A stretch of 64,000 nt of DNA from Streptomyces mesophilus (GTDB taxonomy: Bacteria > Actinomycetota > Actinomycetes > Streptomycetales > Streptomycetaceae), in NCBI RefSeq assembly GCF_011044995.1, contig NZ_JAAKZW010000005.1, positions 62,001 to 126,000 of the forward strand, given 5' to 3'. The notes beneath the pieces are model-generated. The model worked only from the letters and a program-made list of their open reading frames with translations. It had not been told where the DNA came from and ran no database searches. Both the position numbers and the translations under genes were made by a program. Numbering within the stretch: position 1 is the first letter of the stretch; each line of letters opens with the position of its first letter. This document shows, piece after piece, positions 42,597 to 50,281 of this stretch.

Positions 42597-43283
42597 ATGA
42601 GCGCCATGGAGGCTCTCACCACCCCGGAAGTCCTGTCCGCGATCCATGACGAGTTGGGCGACTGGCGTCGGCTCGCCCAGCCACTGGCGGCTCGCTATGT
42701 GACCGAGGGCGAGGACCCGACGGTCGCCGCCTCCTTCGTCTCGGCCGTCGCCCAGGTGGCCGCGACCGCCGGCCATCCGGTGCCGGAGATCCGGCTGGGC
42801 CACGGCCGCGTCGACCTCTTCCTGTACACGGTGGACCCCGCCGGCGGGCGCTGGATCACGGCGAAGGATCTCGAACTGGCCCGCTTGATCACCGGACTTG
42901 CCGCCAAGTTCCTGCTGCGGGCCGCGCCCGCCGACGTGACCCAGGTGGAGCTCGCCCTCGACGCGGCCGACCACACGGCCGCGGGCCCGTTCTGGGCCGC
43001 GCTGCTCACCGGCGACGCGGCGAACACCGTCCACGATTCGGTCTTCGACCCCCTGAACCGCCTCCCCGCGATGTGGTTCCAGCAGACCTCACCGCACGAG
43101 ACACCCCGCCAGCGCTGGCACCTGGACGTATGGCTGGCGCCCGAGGTCGTCGAGAAGCGCATCGCGGCCGCCCTGGCCGCCGGGGGCACCGTGGTGGACG
43201 CCTCCGAGGCGCCCTCGTACACCGTCCTGGCGGACCCGGAGGGCAACAAAGCCTGCGTGGCCTGCGCGACCGGTCGCGGCTGA
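42597..43283 (+). CDS. Pterin-dehydratase-like plus VOC-domain fusion protein
   Basis: A 228-residue protein of two parts. Residues 5-115 resemble pterin-4a-carbinolamine dehydratase (ELGDWRRLAQPLAARYVTEG, then AATAGHPVPEIRLGHGRVDL, with the D/E-H-H-P active-site motif degenerate as GHPVP). The rest is a VOC-type domain (PFWAALLTGD ... RWHLDVWLAPEVVEKRI, YTVLADPEGNKACVA). This fusion occurs in actinobacteria as an uncharacterised protein. The first of two close ATGs is chosen (GGTGGCGG upstream). It lies 25 bp after the enolase-type gene and may be cotranscribed. Confidence 0.72.
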   Translation: MSAMEALTTPEVLSAIHDELGDWRRLAQPLAARYVTEGEDPTVAASFVSAVAQVAATAGHPVPEIRLGHGRVDLFLYTVDPAGGRWITAKDLELARLITGLAAKFLLRAAPADVTQVELALDAADHTAAGPFWAALLTGDAANTVHDSVFDPLNRLPAMWFQQTSPHETPRQRWHLDVWLAPEVVEKRIAAALAAGGTVVDASEAPSYTVLADPEGNKACVACATGRG

Positions 43284-43356
43284 CGGGACAAGGCCGCGTA
43301 ACCCATTCGGCCGACACCACGCATCACCTGGGCATACCCGCTCATACCGTAAAGAA

Positions 43357-44772
43357 ATGAGCACCCCGAGCCCCGGCCAGGTCATCGAGGCCGACACATA
43401 CAAGCCCGGCTCCACGATCAGCGACTGGCGTCCCGAGGACACCGGATTCTGGGCGTCGACCGGCCGCAAGGTGGCCAACCGCAACCTCTGGATCTCGATC
43501 CCGGCCCTGATGCTGGGCTTCGTCGTCTGGCAGGTCTGGTCCGTGACCGTGGTCAAGCTCAACGACGTGGGCTTCGGCTTCTCGAAGTCGCAGCTGTTCT
43601 GGCTGACCGCGATCCCCGGCATCACCGGCGGCACCTTCCGGATCCTGTACACGTTCATCGGGCCGATCTTCGGCGAGCGGAAGTTCACCGCCTTCTCGAC
43701 GATCATCCTGGTCGCCCCGATGCTGTGGCTCGGCTTCGCCCTCCAGGACACAGGCACGCCCTACTGGGAACTGGCGCTGATCGCCGCGGTCTGCGGGATC
43801 GGCGGCGCCAACTTCGCCTCCTCGATGGCGAACATCGGCTTCTTCTTCCCGAAGAAGGAGAAGGGTTCCGCCAACGGCCTCAACGGCGGCCTGGGCAACC
43901 TCGGCGTCTCCATCGTGCAGTTGGTGGCCCCCCTGGTCATCACCGCCGCCGTACTCGGCGCCCCCGCGGGCGGCCCGCAGCACGACAGCGCCAAGAACAC
44001 CGACGTATGGCTGCAGAACGGCGCCTTCCTGTGGGTGCCGCTACTCGTGATCATGGCGCTGCTCGCGTGGTTCTTCATGAACGACCTCAAGGTCGCCGCC
44101 GCGCCCTTCAGCCAGCAGAAGATCATCTTCAAGCGCAAGCACAACTGGCTGATGACCTGGCTCTACGTCGGCACCTTCGGCTCCTTCATCGGTTTCGCCG
44201 CCGGTCTGCCGCTGCTGATCAAGGACAACTTCCAGGCGCAGGGCTACCAGGCCACCACGTACGCCTGGATCGGCCCCGCGATCGGCGCCCTCACCCGCTG
44301 GCTCGGCGGCTCGCTCTCCGACAAGGTCGGCGGCGCACGCGTCACCCTGCTTTCGTTCGTCGGCATGGCCGCCTCGCTGGTCGTGGTGATCTTCGCGCTG
44401 CCGCACGGCGGCGACCAGGGGAACTTCTGGACCTTCTACATCGGTTTCCTGTGCGCGTTCTTCTTCTCCGGCATCGGCAACGGCTCGACCTTCCGCCAGA
44501 TCCCGGTGATCTTCCGCGACTGGCACACCAAGGGCGCCGAGGGCAAGGGCCCGGACGCGCAGGCGGCGGCCCTCAAGCAGTCCGAGATGGAGGCCGGTGC
44601 GGTCACGGGATTCTCGTCGGCGATCGCCGCGTACGGCTTCTTCTTCATCCCCGCGATGTTCGCCAACTTCCCCGTGACCAGCGCCCTGTGGTGCTTCATC
44701 GGGTTCTACGCGACATGCCTGGTGGTCTGCTGGTGGTTCTACGCCCGCAAGGGCGCCGAGGCGCCGAGCTGA
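43357..44772 (+). CDS. narK: Nitrate/nitrite transporter (NarK family)
   Basis: A 471-residue MFS protein with 12 predicted transmembrane segments. Both nitrate signatures are present: GGANFASSMANIGFFFPKKE and, late in the protein, FFFSGIGNGSTFRQIPVIF. The substrate-binding Arg lies in TFRILYTFIGP. It imports nitrate or exchanges it for nitrite. No nitrate reductase genes lie nearby. The ribosome site is weak (AAAGAA). The region after its stop holds a regulated-looking promoter and a hairpin. Confidence 0.93.
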   Translation: MSTPSPGQVIEADTYKPGSTISDWRPEDTGFWASTGRKVANRNLWISIPALMLGFVVWQVWSVTVVKLNDVGFGFSKSQLFWLTAIPGITGGTFRILYTFIGPIFGERKFTAFSTIILVAPMLWLGFALQDTGTPYWELALIAAVCGIGGANFASSMANIGFFFPKKEKGSANGLNGGLGNLGVSIVQLVAPLVITAAVLGAPAGGPQHDSAKNTDVWLQNGAFLWVPLLVIMALLAWFFMNDLKVAAAPFSQQKIIFKRKHNWLMTWLYVGTFGSFIGFAAGLPLLIKDNFQAQGYQATTYAWIGPAIGALTRWLGGSLSDKVGGARVTLLSFVGMAASLVVVIFALPHGGDQGNFWTFYIGFLCAFFFSGIGNGSTFRQIPVIFRDWHTKGAEGKGPDAQAAALKQSEMEAGAVTGFSSAIAAYGFFFIPAMFANFPVTSALWCFIGFYATCLVVCWWFYARKGAEAPS

Positions 44773-44800
44773 CCCTGACGCCGGTGACCCCACCCCGGTT

Positions 44801-44830
44801 TTGAACATGTTCAACCCCCTCGGTTAGGCT
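44801..44830 (+). promoter_or_regulatory. Promoter with palindromic operator upstream of the TnpB/epimerase unit
   Basis: A -35 TTGAAC (44801-44806), 18-bp spacer and -10 TAGGCT (44825-44830). The -35 lies inside the perfect 14-bp palindrome TTGAACATGTTCAA (44801-44814), a shape typical of operators. This is the native promoter of the epimerase gene, now separated from it by the TnpB element, and it can also read into that element. Confidence 0.6.
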
Positions 44831-44851
44831 CAGGCCGACACCGAGGGGGTT
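44813..44851 (+). terminator. Hairpin behind narK, overlapping promoter and ribosome site
   Basis: AACCCCCTCGGT (44813-44824) pairs perfectly with 44840-44851 and runs into TTTTC, so it could end narK transcription. For the promoter at 44801-44830 the left arm lies upstream of the predicted transcript start, so the ribosome site GAGGGGG in the right arm stays free. Confidence 0.55.
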
Positions 44852-44990
44852 TTCATGCGCGTTGTCCTTCATGGACACCCCCCGCCTTCAGGCAGGGGAG
44901 GAAGCGAAGTTCCCGCGTGAGCGGGGCAGGGAATGCCAGTTCGCCCCTGGGCCGACAAGCGTTGTCAGTGGCTGCAAGTACGTTGCTCGG

Positions 44991-46220
44991 ATGCAGCTTC
45001 GCTACTCGTTTCGTCTCGAGCCCACACCGGGTCAGCGCATGGCGCTGGCCAAGGTGTTGGGCTGTGCGCGGGTGGTGTTCAACGACGGTCTGGCGTTGCG
45101 CCGCACCGCGTGGGAGACGGACAAGTCCCGCATCGCGATGGGTGAGTTGGCACGTCGGGTGATCACGACAGCGAAGCAGACCCCGGAGCGCGGCTGGCTG
45201 GCCGAAGTGTCGGTGGACGCGTTGCAATCCGCGTTGCGCGACCTGGATGCGGCGTACGCGGGGTTTTTCGCGTCCATGACGGGCAAGCGCAAGGGGCCGC
45301 GGATCGGTCCGCCCCGGTTCAAGTCGAAGCGGGACCACCGGCAGTCGGTCCGATTCTCGAAGAACGGTTTCCGGCTGCGCGACAACGGTCGGTTGTATCT
45401 GGCGAAGATCGGCGACGTGCGGGTGCGCTGGTCCAGGGCTCTGCCGTCGGTGCCGTCGTCGGTGACCGTTGTCCGGGACGCGGCCGGCAGGTTCTTCGCG
45501 AGCTTTGTCGTCGAGGTCGCACCGGTAGTGCTGCCCGAGGCAAAGTCCGCGGTCGGGATCGACCTCGGGCTGGGGCACTTCGCCGTTCTGTCGGACGGTA
45601 CGAAGGTTGACAGTCCACGGTTTCTGCGGCGGGCAGAAAAGCGGCTGAAGAAGGCGCAGCAGAGTCTCAGCCGGAAGGCGAAGGGCTCGAAGAACCGGGC
45701 GAAGGCCCGCGTCAGGGTTGCCCGGCTGCATGGCAAGGTCGCCGATGCGCGGCGCGAGTTCCACCACCAGCTCTCTACGAAGGTGATCCGCGAAAACCAA
45801 GCGGTCGCCGTGGAGGACCTGGCGGTCAAGGGTCTTGCCCGCACCACGTTGGCGAAGAGCATCCACGACGCCGGGTGGACGCAGTTCGTCGCCATGCTGG
45901 AGTACAAGGCCGCTCTGTACGGGCGGACCTTTGTGCGGATCGGCCGGTTCGAGCCCACCAGTCAGGTGTGCTCGACCTGCGGCGTCAAGGACGGCCCCAA
46001 ACCCCTGAACGTCCGGCACTGGACGTGTCTCGCCTGCGGTGCGTCTCATGACCGGGACGTGAACGCCGCGATCAACATCAAAACGGCCGCCGGGCTGGCG
46101 GTGACAGCCTGCGGAGCGCAGATAAGACCGGGACCTGTTCCGGCCCAGCGCGATGAAACAGGAACCCATCCGAAGAGCCGCCCATCCGACGGGCTCAGGC
46201 GGGAAATCCCCTCCCACTAG
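44991..46220 (+). CDS. tnpB: TnpB RNA-guided nuclease
   Basis: 409 residues from ATG 44991. It has an N-terminal wedge/helix region (YSFRLEPTPGQRMALAKVLG), a RuvC nuclease with Asp191 in VGIDLGLGHF, Glu275 in VAVEDLAVKGL and the Asp of HDRDVNAAINIK near 354, and a zinc finger with Cys327, 330, 346 and 349. All catalytic and zinc residues are intact. TnpB uses an RNA from the element's right end to cut DNA next to a TAM, which helps the element persist. The stop lies 18 bp before the element end, so the guide RNA must overlap the 3' end of the gene. Confidence 0.93.
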   Translation: MQLRYSFRLEPTPGQRMALAKVLGCARVVFNDGLALRRTAWETDKSRIAMGELARRVITTAKQTPERGWLAEVSVDALQSALRDLDAAYAGFFASMTGKRKGPRIGPPRFKSKRDHRQSVRFSKNGFRLRDNGRLYLAKIGDVRVRWSRALPSVPSSVTVVRDAAGRFFASFVVEVAPVVLPEAKSAVGIDLGLGHFAVLSDGTKVDSPRFLRRAEKRLKKAQQSLSRKAKGSKNRAKARVRVARLHGKVADARREFHHQLSTKVIRENQAVAVEDLAVKGLARTTLAKSIHDAGWTQFVAMLEYKAALYGRTFVRIGRFEPTSQVCSTCGVKDGPKPLNVRHWTCLACGASHDRDVNAAINIKTAAGLAVTACGAQIRPGPVPAQRDETGTHPKSRPSDGLRREIPSH

Positions 46221-46238
46221 GGATGGGGAGGATGTCAA
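46090..46238 (+). ncRNA. Predicted omega RNA (reRNA) scaffold of TnpB
   Basis: Family knowledge places the guide RNA scaffold over the last 100-150 nt of the element, sense to tnpB; the 5' end given here is a guess. Visible structure: GAGCC (46175-46179) with GGCTC, CCGCC with GGCGG, and the terminal CCCCTCCC-ACTA-GGGATGGGG hairpin followed by AGGATGTCAA. The guide would start at 46239 with GCGCGTGGTGATTCCAGG, which is the 5' coding end of the epimerase gene. Confidence 0.55.
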
Positions 46239-46242
46239 GCGC

Positions 46243-47175
46243 GTGGTGATTCCAGGGGGAACCGGGCAGGTCGGCGCGATACTGCGGCGGGCGCTCGAGG
46301 CGGCGGGCCATGACGTGGTGGTGCTCAGCCGGCGTCCCGGCGGGCCGGGCGAAGTGGCTTGGGACGGACGGACGACGGGACCGTGGGTCGAGGAGATCGA
46401 CGGCAGCGACGTCGTGATCAACCTTGCGGGCCGCAGTGTCAGCTGCCGCTACACCGAGGCCAATCTGCGGGCGATGATGGACTCCCGGGTGGATTCCGCG
46501 CGGGTGGTCGGTGAGGCGATCGCGGGCGCGCAACGGCCGCCGCGGGTCTGGCTGCAGATGAGTACGGCGACGATCTACGCCCACCGTTTCGATGCCGCCA
46601 ACGACGAGGCGCAGGGCCTCATCGGCGGCGCCGAGGACGGAGTGCCGGACTACTGGGCGTACAGCGTCGAGATCGCCAAGCGCTGGGAGCAGACCCAGGA
46701 GGCGGCCGCGACCCCGTATACGCGGAAGGTCGCGCTGCGCGCCGCCATGGTGATGAGCCCGGACCCAGGCGGCGTCTTCTCGGTGCTGTCGCGGATGGCC
46801 AGGCTCGGGCTCGGCGGGCCGGTCGGGGGCGGGCGGCAGTATGTGTCGTGGATCCACGAGCGGGACTTCGTCCGCGCGGTGGAGTTCCTCGTCGAGCGTG
46901 AGGACATCGACGGTCCGGTGAACCTGGCCGCGCCGACGCCGCTCCCCCAGCGGGAGTTCATGCGGGAGCTGCGGACCGCTTGGCGGGTGCCGGTGGGGCT
47001 GCCGGCGACGAAGGTGATGGCGGAACTCGGCGCGTTCGCGCTGCGCTCGGACACCGAACTGCTGCTCAAGAGCCGCCGGGTGACGCCCGGTCGGCTGCTC
47101 GATGCGGGCTTCACGTTCGAGCAGCCCGAGTGGGGTGCGGCGGCCGCTGAGCTGACCGCACGGTCGCGGGCCTGA
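46243..47175 (+). CDS. TIGR01777-type NAD-dependent epimerase, start displaced by TnpB element
   Basis: About 310 residues from GTG 46243. The protein begins VVIPGGTGQVGAILRRALEA (Rossmann motif GGTGQVG), followed by VNLAGRSVSCRYTEANLRAM, LQMSTATIYAHRFD, YSVEIAKRWE and a C-terminal FALRSDTELLLKSRRVTPGR. The family is uncharacterised epimerase/dehydratase-like (SulA/YfcH type). The native ATG was split by the insertion. Translation may now start at GTG 46243 (native codon 3), helped by GGGGAGGA (46225-46232) from the element end. The frame is also open back to ATG 46153 inside tnpB, but no ribosome site precedes it. Confidence 0.82.
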   Translation: MVIPGGTGQVGAILRRALEAAGHDVVVLSRRPGGPGEVAWDGRTTGPWVEEIDGSDVVINLAGRSVSCRYTEANLRAMMDSRVDSARVVGEAIAGAQRPPRVWLQMSTATIYAHRFDAANDEAQGLIGGAEDGVPDYWAYSVEIAKRWEQTQEAAATPYTRKVALRAAMVMSPDPGGVFSVLSRMARLGLGGPVGGGRQYVSWIHERDFVRAVEFLVEREDIDGPVNLAAPTPLPQREFMRELRTAWRVPVGLPATKVMAELGAFALRSDTELLLKSRRVTPGRLLDAGFTFEQPEWGAAAAELTARSRA

Positions 47176-47202
47176 ACGAACCGGCTCATGGAGGGCGTTA
47201 CA

Positions 47203-47257
47203 GCGAACCCGCCTGCGGAGATCCTCACTACGAACCGGCCTGCGGAGGTCCTCACGC
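47203..47257. repeat. 27-bp tandem duplication between convergent genes
   Basis: Units 47204-47230 and 47231-47257 (CGAACC-GCCTGCGGAG-TCCTCAC core) match at 23 of 27 positions. The second unit holds the stop codon of the AraC-type gene. No strong terminator hairpin is seen in this gap. Confidence 0.6.
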
Positions 47258-48220
47258 AGAGGAGCCCGGGCGGTTCTGCTCGCGCCAGTCCCGGGGTGAG
47301 ATTCCGTAGGCCCGTTTGAACGCCTTGCTGAAGTGGGTCGCGTCCGTGAAGCCCCAGCTCCGTCCGATCGCCGCGATGGTGCGCAGCCGCCCGTTCGGGC
47401 CGGCCAGCTCCCGGCGGCAGGCGGCCAGGCGGCGGGTACGGATCCAGTCTCCGAGGCTGATTCCCGAGCGGGCGAGTACGGCGTAGAGGTGCCGTACGGA
47501 GATGTCATGCGCGGCGGCTGTCCGCGCCGCCGACAGATCCGGATCGGCCAGATGCCGCTGTATGTACTGCGTGATTCGCAGGCTGAGTGTCGCCTCCAAC
47601 GGGGCCGCGGCCAGGCTGGAGTTGCTGTGCTGGGTGGTCAGGAGGGCGCGCAGGAGTTCGACGCTGGGTTCGACGACGGTGTGGGCGTGCGCGGCCTGGT
47701 GCAGCCGGTCGCTGCCGGCCAGTTGGGAGAAGTAGGTGTAGGCGAGGCCCGCGAGGGGGTTGTCGGATCCCAGGGTGACGGTGCTGGTGTCCCGCAGCAG
47801 CCGGTCGGGCAGCGCGAGCAACGCGCGGGGGAAGCGCAGGAAGTGGTGGTCGACTCCCTCGTCGAAGAGCAGTGTGTACGGAGAGATCGACTCGTAGACG
47901 GCCAGCTCTCCCGGCTGGAGCACGCACTCGCGGCCGTTCTGCACCACCAGGCTGGTGCCCGTCACCTGAAGGCCGAGGAAGACGGCCGGCTCCTCGTCCT
48001 GCCGGGCCAGCCGCTCCGTGCGGCGCACGGTGACCGCGGACGCCCGCGCGGAGCAGAACTTGAGGGGGCCCACGTCGCCGAGCCCTATGCGCACGGAGAT
48101 GTCCTCGGCCGCGGGACGGTGGTCGATGTCGACCGCCACCAGGGATTCCCACACCGCGCCCCGGACCACTTCCTCACGGTCTCGCGGCGCTATGAACGCA
48201 GTGTCCAGGACCGGGCTCAT
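47252..48220 (-). CDS. AraC-family transcriptional regulator
   Basis: About 322 residues from ATG 48220 (GAGGGTCT upstream). The N-terminal cupin-like sensor (about 30-180, with LGLQVTGTSLVVQNGRECVL) resembles the AraC-binding-like domain of NahR/AlkS-type activators. The C-terminal HTH_18 domain carries AHDISVRHLYAVLARSGISL and GFTDATHFSKAFKRAYGISP. No target is obvious. The divergent secreted-protein gene starts 261 bp away. Confidence 0.92.
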   Translation of the reverse strand: MSPVLDTAFIAPRDREEVVRGAVWESLVAVDIDHRPAAEDISVRIGLGDVGPLKFCSARASAVTVRRTERLARQDEEPAVFLGLQVTGTSLVVQNGRECVLQPGELAVYESISPYTLLFDEGVDHHFLRFPRALLALPDRLLRDTSTVTLGSDNPLAGLAYTYFSQLAGSDRLHQAAHAHTVVEPSVELLRALLTTQHSNSSLAAAPLEATLSLRITQYIQRHLADPDLSAARTAAAHDISVRHLYAVLARSGISLGDWIRTRRLAACRRELAGPNGRLRTIAAIGRSWGFTDATHFSKAFKRAYGISPRDWREQNRPGSSA

Positions 48221-48481
48221 CCAGCAGACCCTCGTTCGGTTCGGTGATCGTCGCCTCAGTCTGCCGGGCGCCTCTCGCACCGCGCAACGGCTTCCCCGAC
48301 GCTCGCCTGGTCTACTCCCCTGATACGGCGCCGAGTTGACGCCGTGCACTACTGGCCAAGTTCCCTGCACGGACGGCCAAATCCGCAGCCCACGATGACC
48401 TTAGAGTCCAGGAGCGAACCCGGATAAAGGGACATCACCGGGTGCGCCGCGGCCTGTCCTCTCAAGGAAGTTGGATCGTTC

Positions 48482-48970
48482 ATGGGAACTCGCAAACTCG
48501 CGTCAACCCTTCTCTCCGCGACCATGCTGTCGGTCGGCGTGGTGGCCCTGACACCGACGTCGGCGGCTGCCGCGACCCCCAAGTGCACCCGTCAGGTCGA
48601 GATGAAGCCGAGGGCCGGTTACTCGTACTACATGATGATCCCGAAGTCGGCCACCACGGTCAGCTGCTACATGAACAAGGGGACGCAGAACGCTGGAGTC
48701 ACCGCACTGCAGACGGCGCTCGCGTACTGCTACAACGCCAACAAGGGCATTTACGGTGGATTCTTCGGCCCTGGCGATATCGACGGAATCTACGGGCGCG
48801 ACACCGAGCTCGCGCTGGAGGACGTGCAGTATTCGCTCTTCCCGCAGGAATCGGACATGCACGACGGGATCTACGGCACGAGGACCGCGGCCGTCCTGAA
48901 GTTTCCGTGGCACAACCCGAGCAACGACCGGATCATGGACACGTGCACCAGGCGGGACGGGACCGGCTGA
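48482..48970 (+). CDS. Secreted peptidoglycan-binding-domain-like protein
   Basis: A 162-residue protein with a signal peptide (MGTRKLASTLLSATMLSVGV, cleavage after SAAAA near residue 31). The mature part contains GVTALQTALAYCYNANKGIY and GPGDIDGIYGRDTELALEDV, which match the PGBD repeat pattern (LQ...L, DGxxGxxT). A second half-repeat (HDGIYGTRTAAVLKF) follows. Four Cys could form two disulfides. It probably binds cell wall. AAGGAAG lies 14 nt before the ATG, rather far. Confidence 0.78.
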   Translation: MGTRKLASTLLSATMLSVGVVALTPTSAAAATPKCTRQVEMKPRAGYSYYMMIPKSATTVSCYMNKGTQNAGVTALQTALAYCYNANKGIYGGFFGPGDIDGIYGRDTELALEDVQYSLFPQESDMHDGIYGTRTAAVLKFPWHNPSNDRIMDTCTRRDGTG

Positions 48971-49004
48971 CCCAGTGGGGCCTCGCCGGGTCGCCGGTCC
49001 GCGT

Positions 49005-50177
49005 TCACCGATGTGCGGCCAGCACTGCCGCGAGGCCCTCTTGCAGGTCCTTGACGAAATACTCGGGAACCTCAAGGGCCGCGAAATGCCCCCCGCGGTC
49101 GGGCTCCGCCCACCGGACGATCTGCCGGTATCGCTCCTGCGCCCAGGGGCGCGGGCACTTCTCGACGTCGCGGGGATACATGGTGAGCGCTGACGGGACG
49201 TCGATCCGGAGTTCGGGGTCCAGTGAGTTGTGGCTCTCGTAATAGATGCGGGCCGCCGATGCGCCGGTCCGCGTCAGCCAATACAGGGTGACGTTGTCAA
49301 GAATTCTGTCCCTGGAGATCGTCTCGAACGGGCTGTCCTCGGTGTCCGACCACTCGGCGAACTTGTCGAGGATCCAGGCGAGAAGCCCGACCGGGGAGTC
49401 GACGAGCGAGTAGCCGATGGTCTGCGGCCTGGTGGCCTGCTGTTTCGCGTACGCGGCGCGGTGGCGCCAGAAGTCGCGGGTCTCCTCGGCCCACTCGCGC
49501 TCGCCGGGCGTCAGGCCGTCCGTGGTCAATCCGGGCGGTCCCTCCGCGAACGTGGTGTGGATACCGAGCACGTGCGCTGGGAACCTGCCGCCGAGGACCG
49601 TGGTGATGTTGCCGCCCCAGTCGCCGCCGTGGGCTGCGAACGTGTCGTAGCCGAGCCGTCCCATGAGTTCGACCCATGCGGCCGCGATCTTTTCGGTTCC
49701 CCAGCCGGTCGTGGCCGGTTTGTCGCTGTAGCCGAAGCCCGGCAGCGACGGGACCACGACGTGGAACGCCGGCGCGTCCGCGTCCTTCGGATCTGCCAGC
49801 TCGTCCACCACGTCGACGAACCGGGCGATGCTGTCCGGCCAGCCGTGCGTCAGGAGCAGAGGAGTGGCGTCTGCGCGTGCGGAGCGGCGGTGCAGGAAGT
49901 GGATTCCCAGGCCGTCGATGACCGTACGGAACTGGCCGATCCCGTTGAGGCGTTCCTCGAACGCCCGCCAGTTGTAGCCGGTGCGCCAGTAGTCCACGAG
50001 ATCGACGAGGTCGGCGAGCGGAACGCCTTGTGCCCATCGGCCAGGGCCCGGCGCGGCGCCATGGACCGTCTCGGCCTCCGGCAGTCGCGCGGCCGCCAGT
50101 CTCGCGCGCAGATCCTCGAGGTCGGCGTCCGTCGCGTGGGCTTCGAATGCTTGCACGTCGCTGGTGTGACGGGGCAT
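49005..50177 (-). CDS. Epoxide hydrolase (alpha/beta hydrolase, N-terminal EHN domain)
   Basis: 390 residues from ATG 50177 (GAGGAGGTCTC upstream). The N-terminal EHN-type domain (DLRARLAAARLPEAETV ... YWRTGYNWRAFEERLN) precedes the alpha/beta fold with oxyanion HGWP at 111-114, nucleophile Asp186 in AAHGGDWGGNI and catalytic His in DRGGHFAALE. The whole resembles microsomal-type epoxide hydrolases. It opens epoxides to diols in the cytoplasm. It diverges from the CGNR regulator gene across 104 bp with GGTTC/GAACC repeats, so that protein may control it. Confidence 0.92.
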   Translation of the reverse strand: MPRHTSDVQAFEAHATDADLEDLRARLAAARLPEAETVHGAAPGPGRWAQGVPLADLVDLVDYWRTGYNWRAFEERLNGIGQFRTVIDGLGIHFLHRRSARADATPLLLTHGWPDSIARFVDVVDELADPKDADAPAFHVVVPSLPGFGYSDKPATTGWGTEKIAAAWVELMGRLGYDTFAAHGGDWGGNITTVLGGRFPAHVLGIHTTFAEGPPGLTTDGLTPGEREWAEETRDFWRHRAAYAKQQATRPQTIGYSLVDSPVGLLAWILDKFAEWSDTEDSPFETISRDRILDNVTLYWLTRTGASAARIYYESHNSLDPELRIDVPSALTMYPRDVEKCPRPWAQERYRQIVRWAEPDRGGHFAALEVPEYFVKDLQEGLAAVLAAHR

Positions 50178-50233
50178 GAGACCTCCTCGGCCGTCGCGGA
50201 GCCGGCCGCCAACCATCGCGAACCGGCTTAGAC

Positions 50234-50281
50234 GGTTCTACCACGCCGCTGCCTCGAAATGGAACCTGCTAAGGTGGTTCC
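50234..50281 (+). promoter_or_regulatory. GGTTCC/GGAACC repeats with a leaderless promoter
   Basis: GGTTCT (50234-50239), GGAACC (50261-50266) and GGTTCC (50276-50281) form a cluster of facing half sites. TAAGGT (50270-50275) fits a -10 box that ends 6 nt before ATG 50282, which would make the CGNR mRNA leaderless. No clear -35 is seen. Confidence 0.5.

Larger units (their letters stand above)
44857..46238 (+). mobile_element. IS605-type TnpB-only element inserted in a start codon
   Basis: About 1382 bp. The left flank ends TTTTCAT (44850-44856, candidate TAM TTCAT). The right end is a hairpin-GGGGAGGATGTCAA that stops with TCAA (46235-46238), like known IS200/IS605 right ends. There are no terminal inverted repeats and no target duplication. 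The left end holds small hairpins (TGTCC-TTCAT-GGACA at 44863-44877; CCCCGCC-TTCA-GGC-a-GGGG at 44880-44898). No tnpA is present. Removing this segment joins TTTTCAT to GCGCGTGGTG and restores ATG CGC GTG GTG of the epimerase. The six bases GCGCGT occur on both sides, so the exact ends could slide by up to 6 nt without changing the restored sequence. Confidence 0.8.

Noticed and set aside
44857..44990. A tnpA transposase gene or remnant at the left end of the TnpB element
   Set aside because: The 134 bp are non-coding hairpins; no Y1 transposase motif is seen on either strand.
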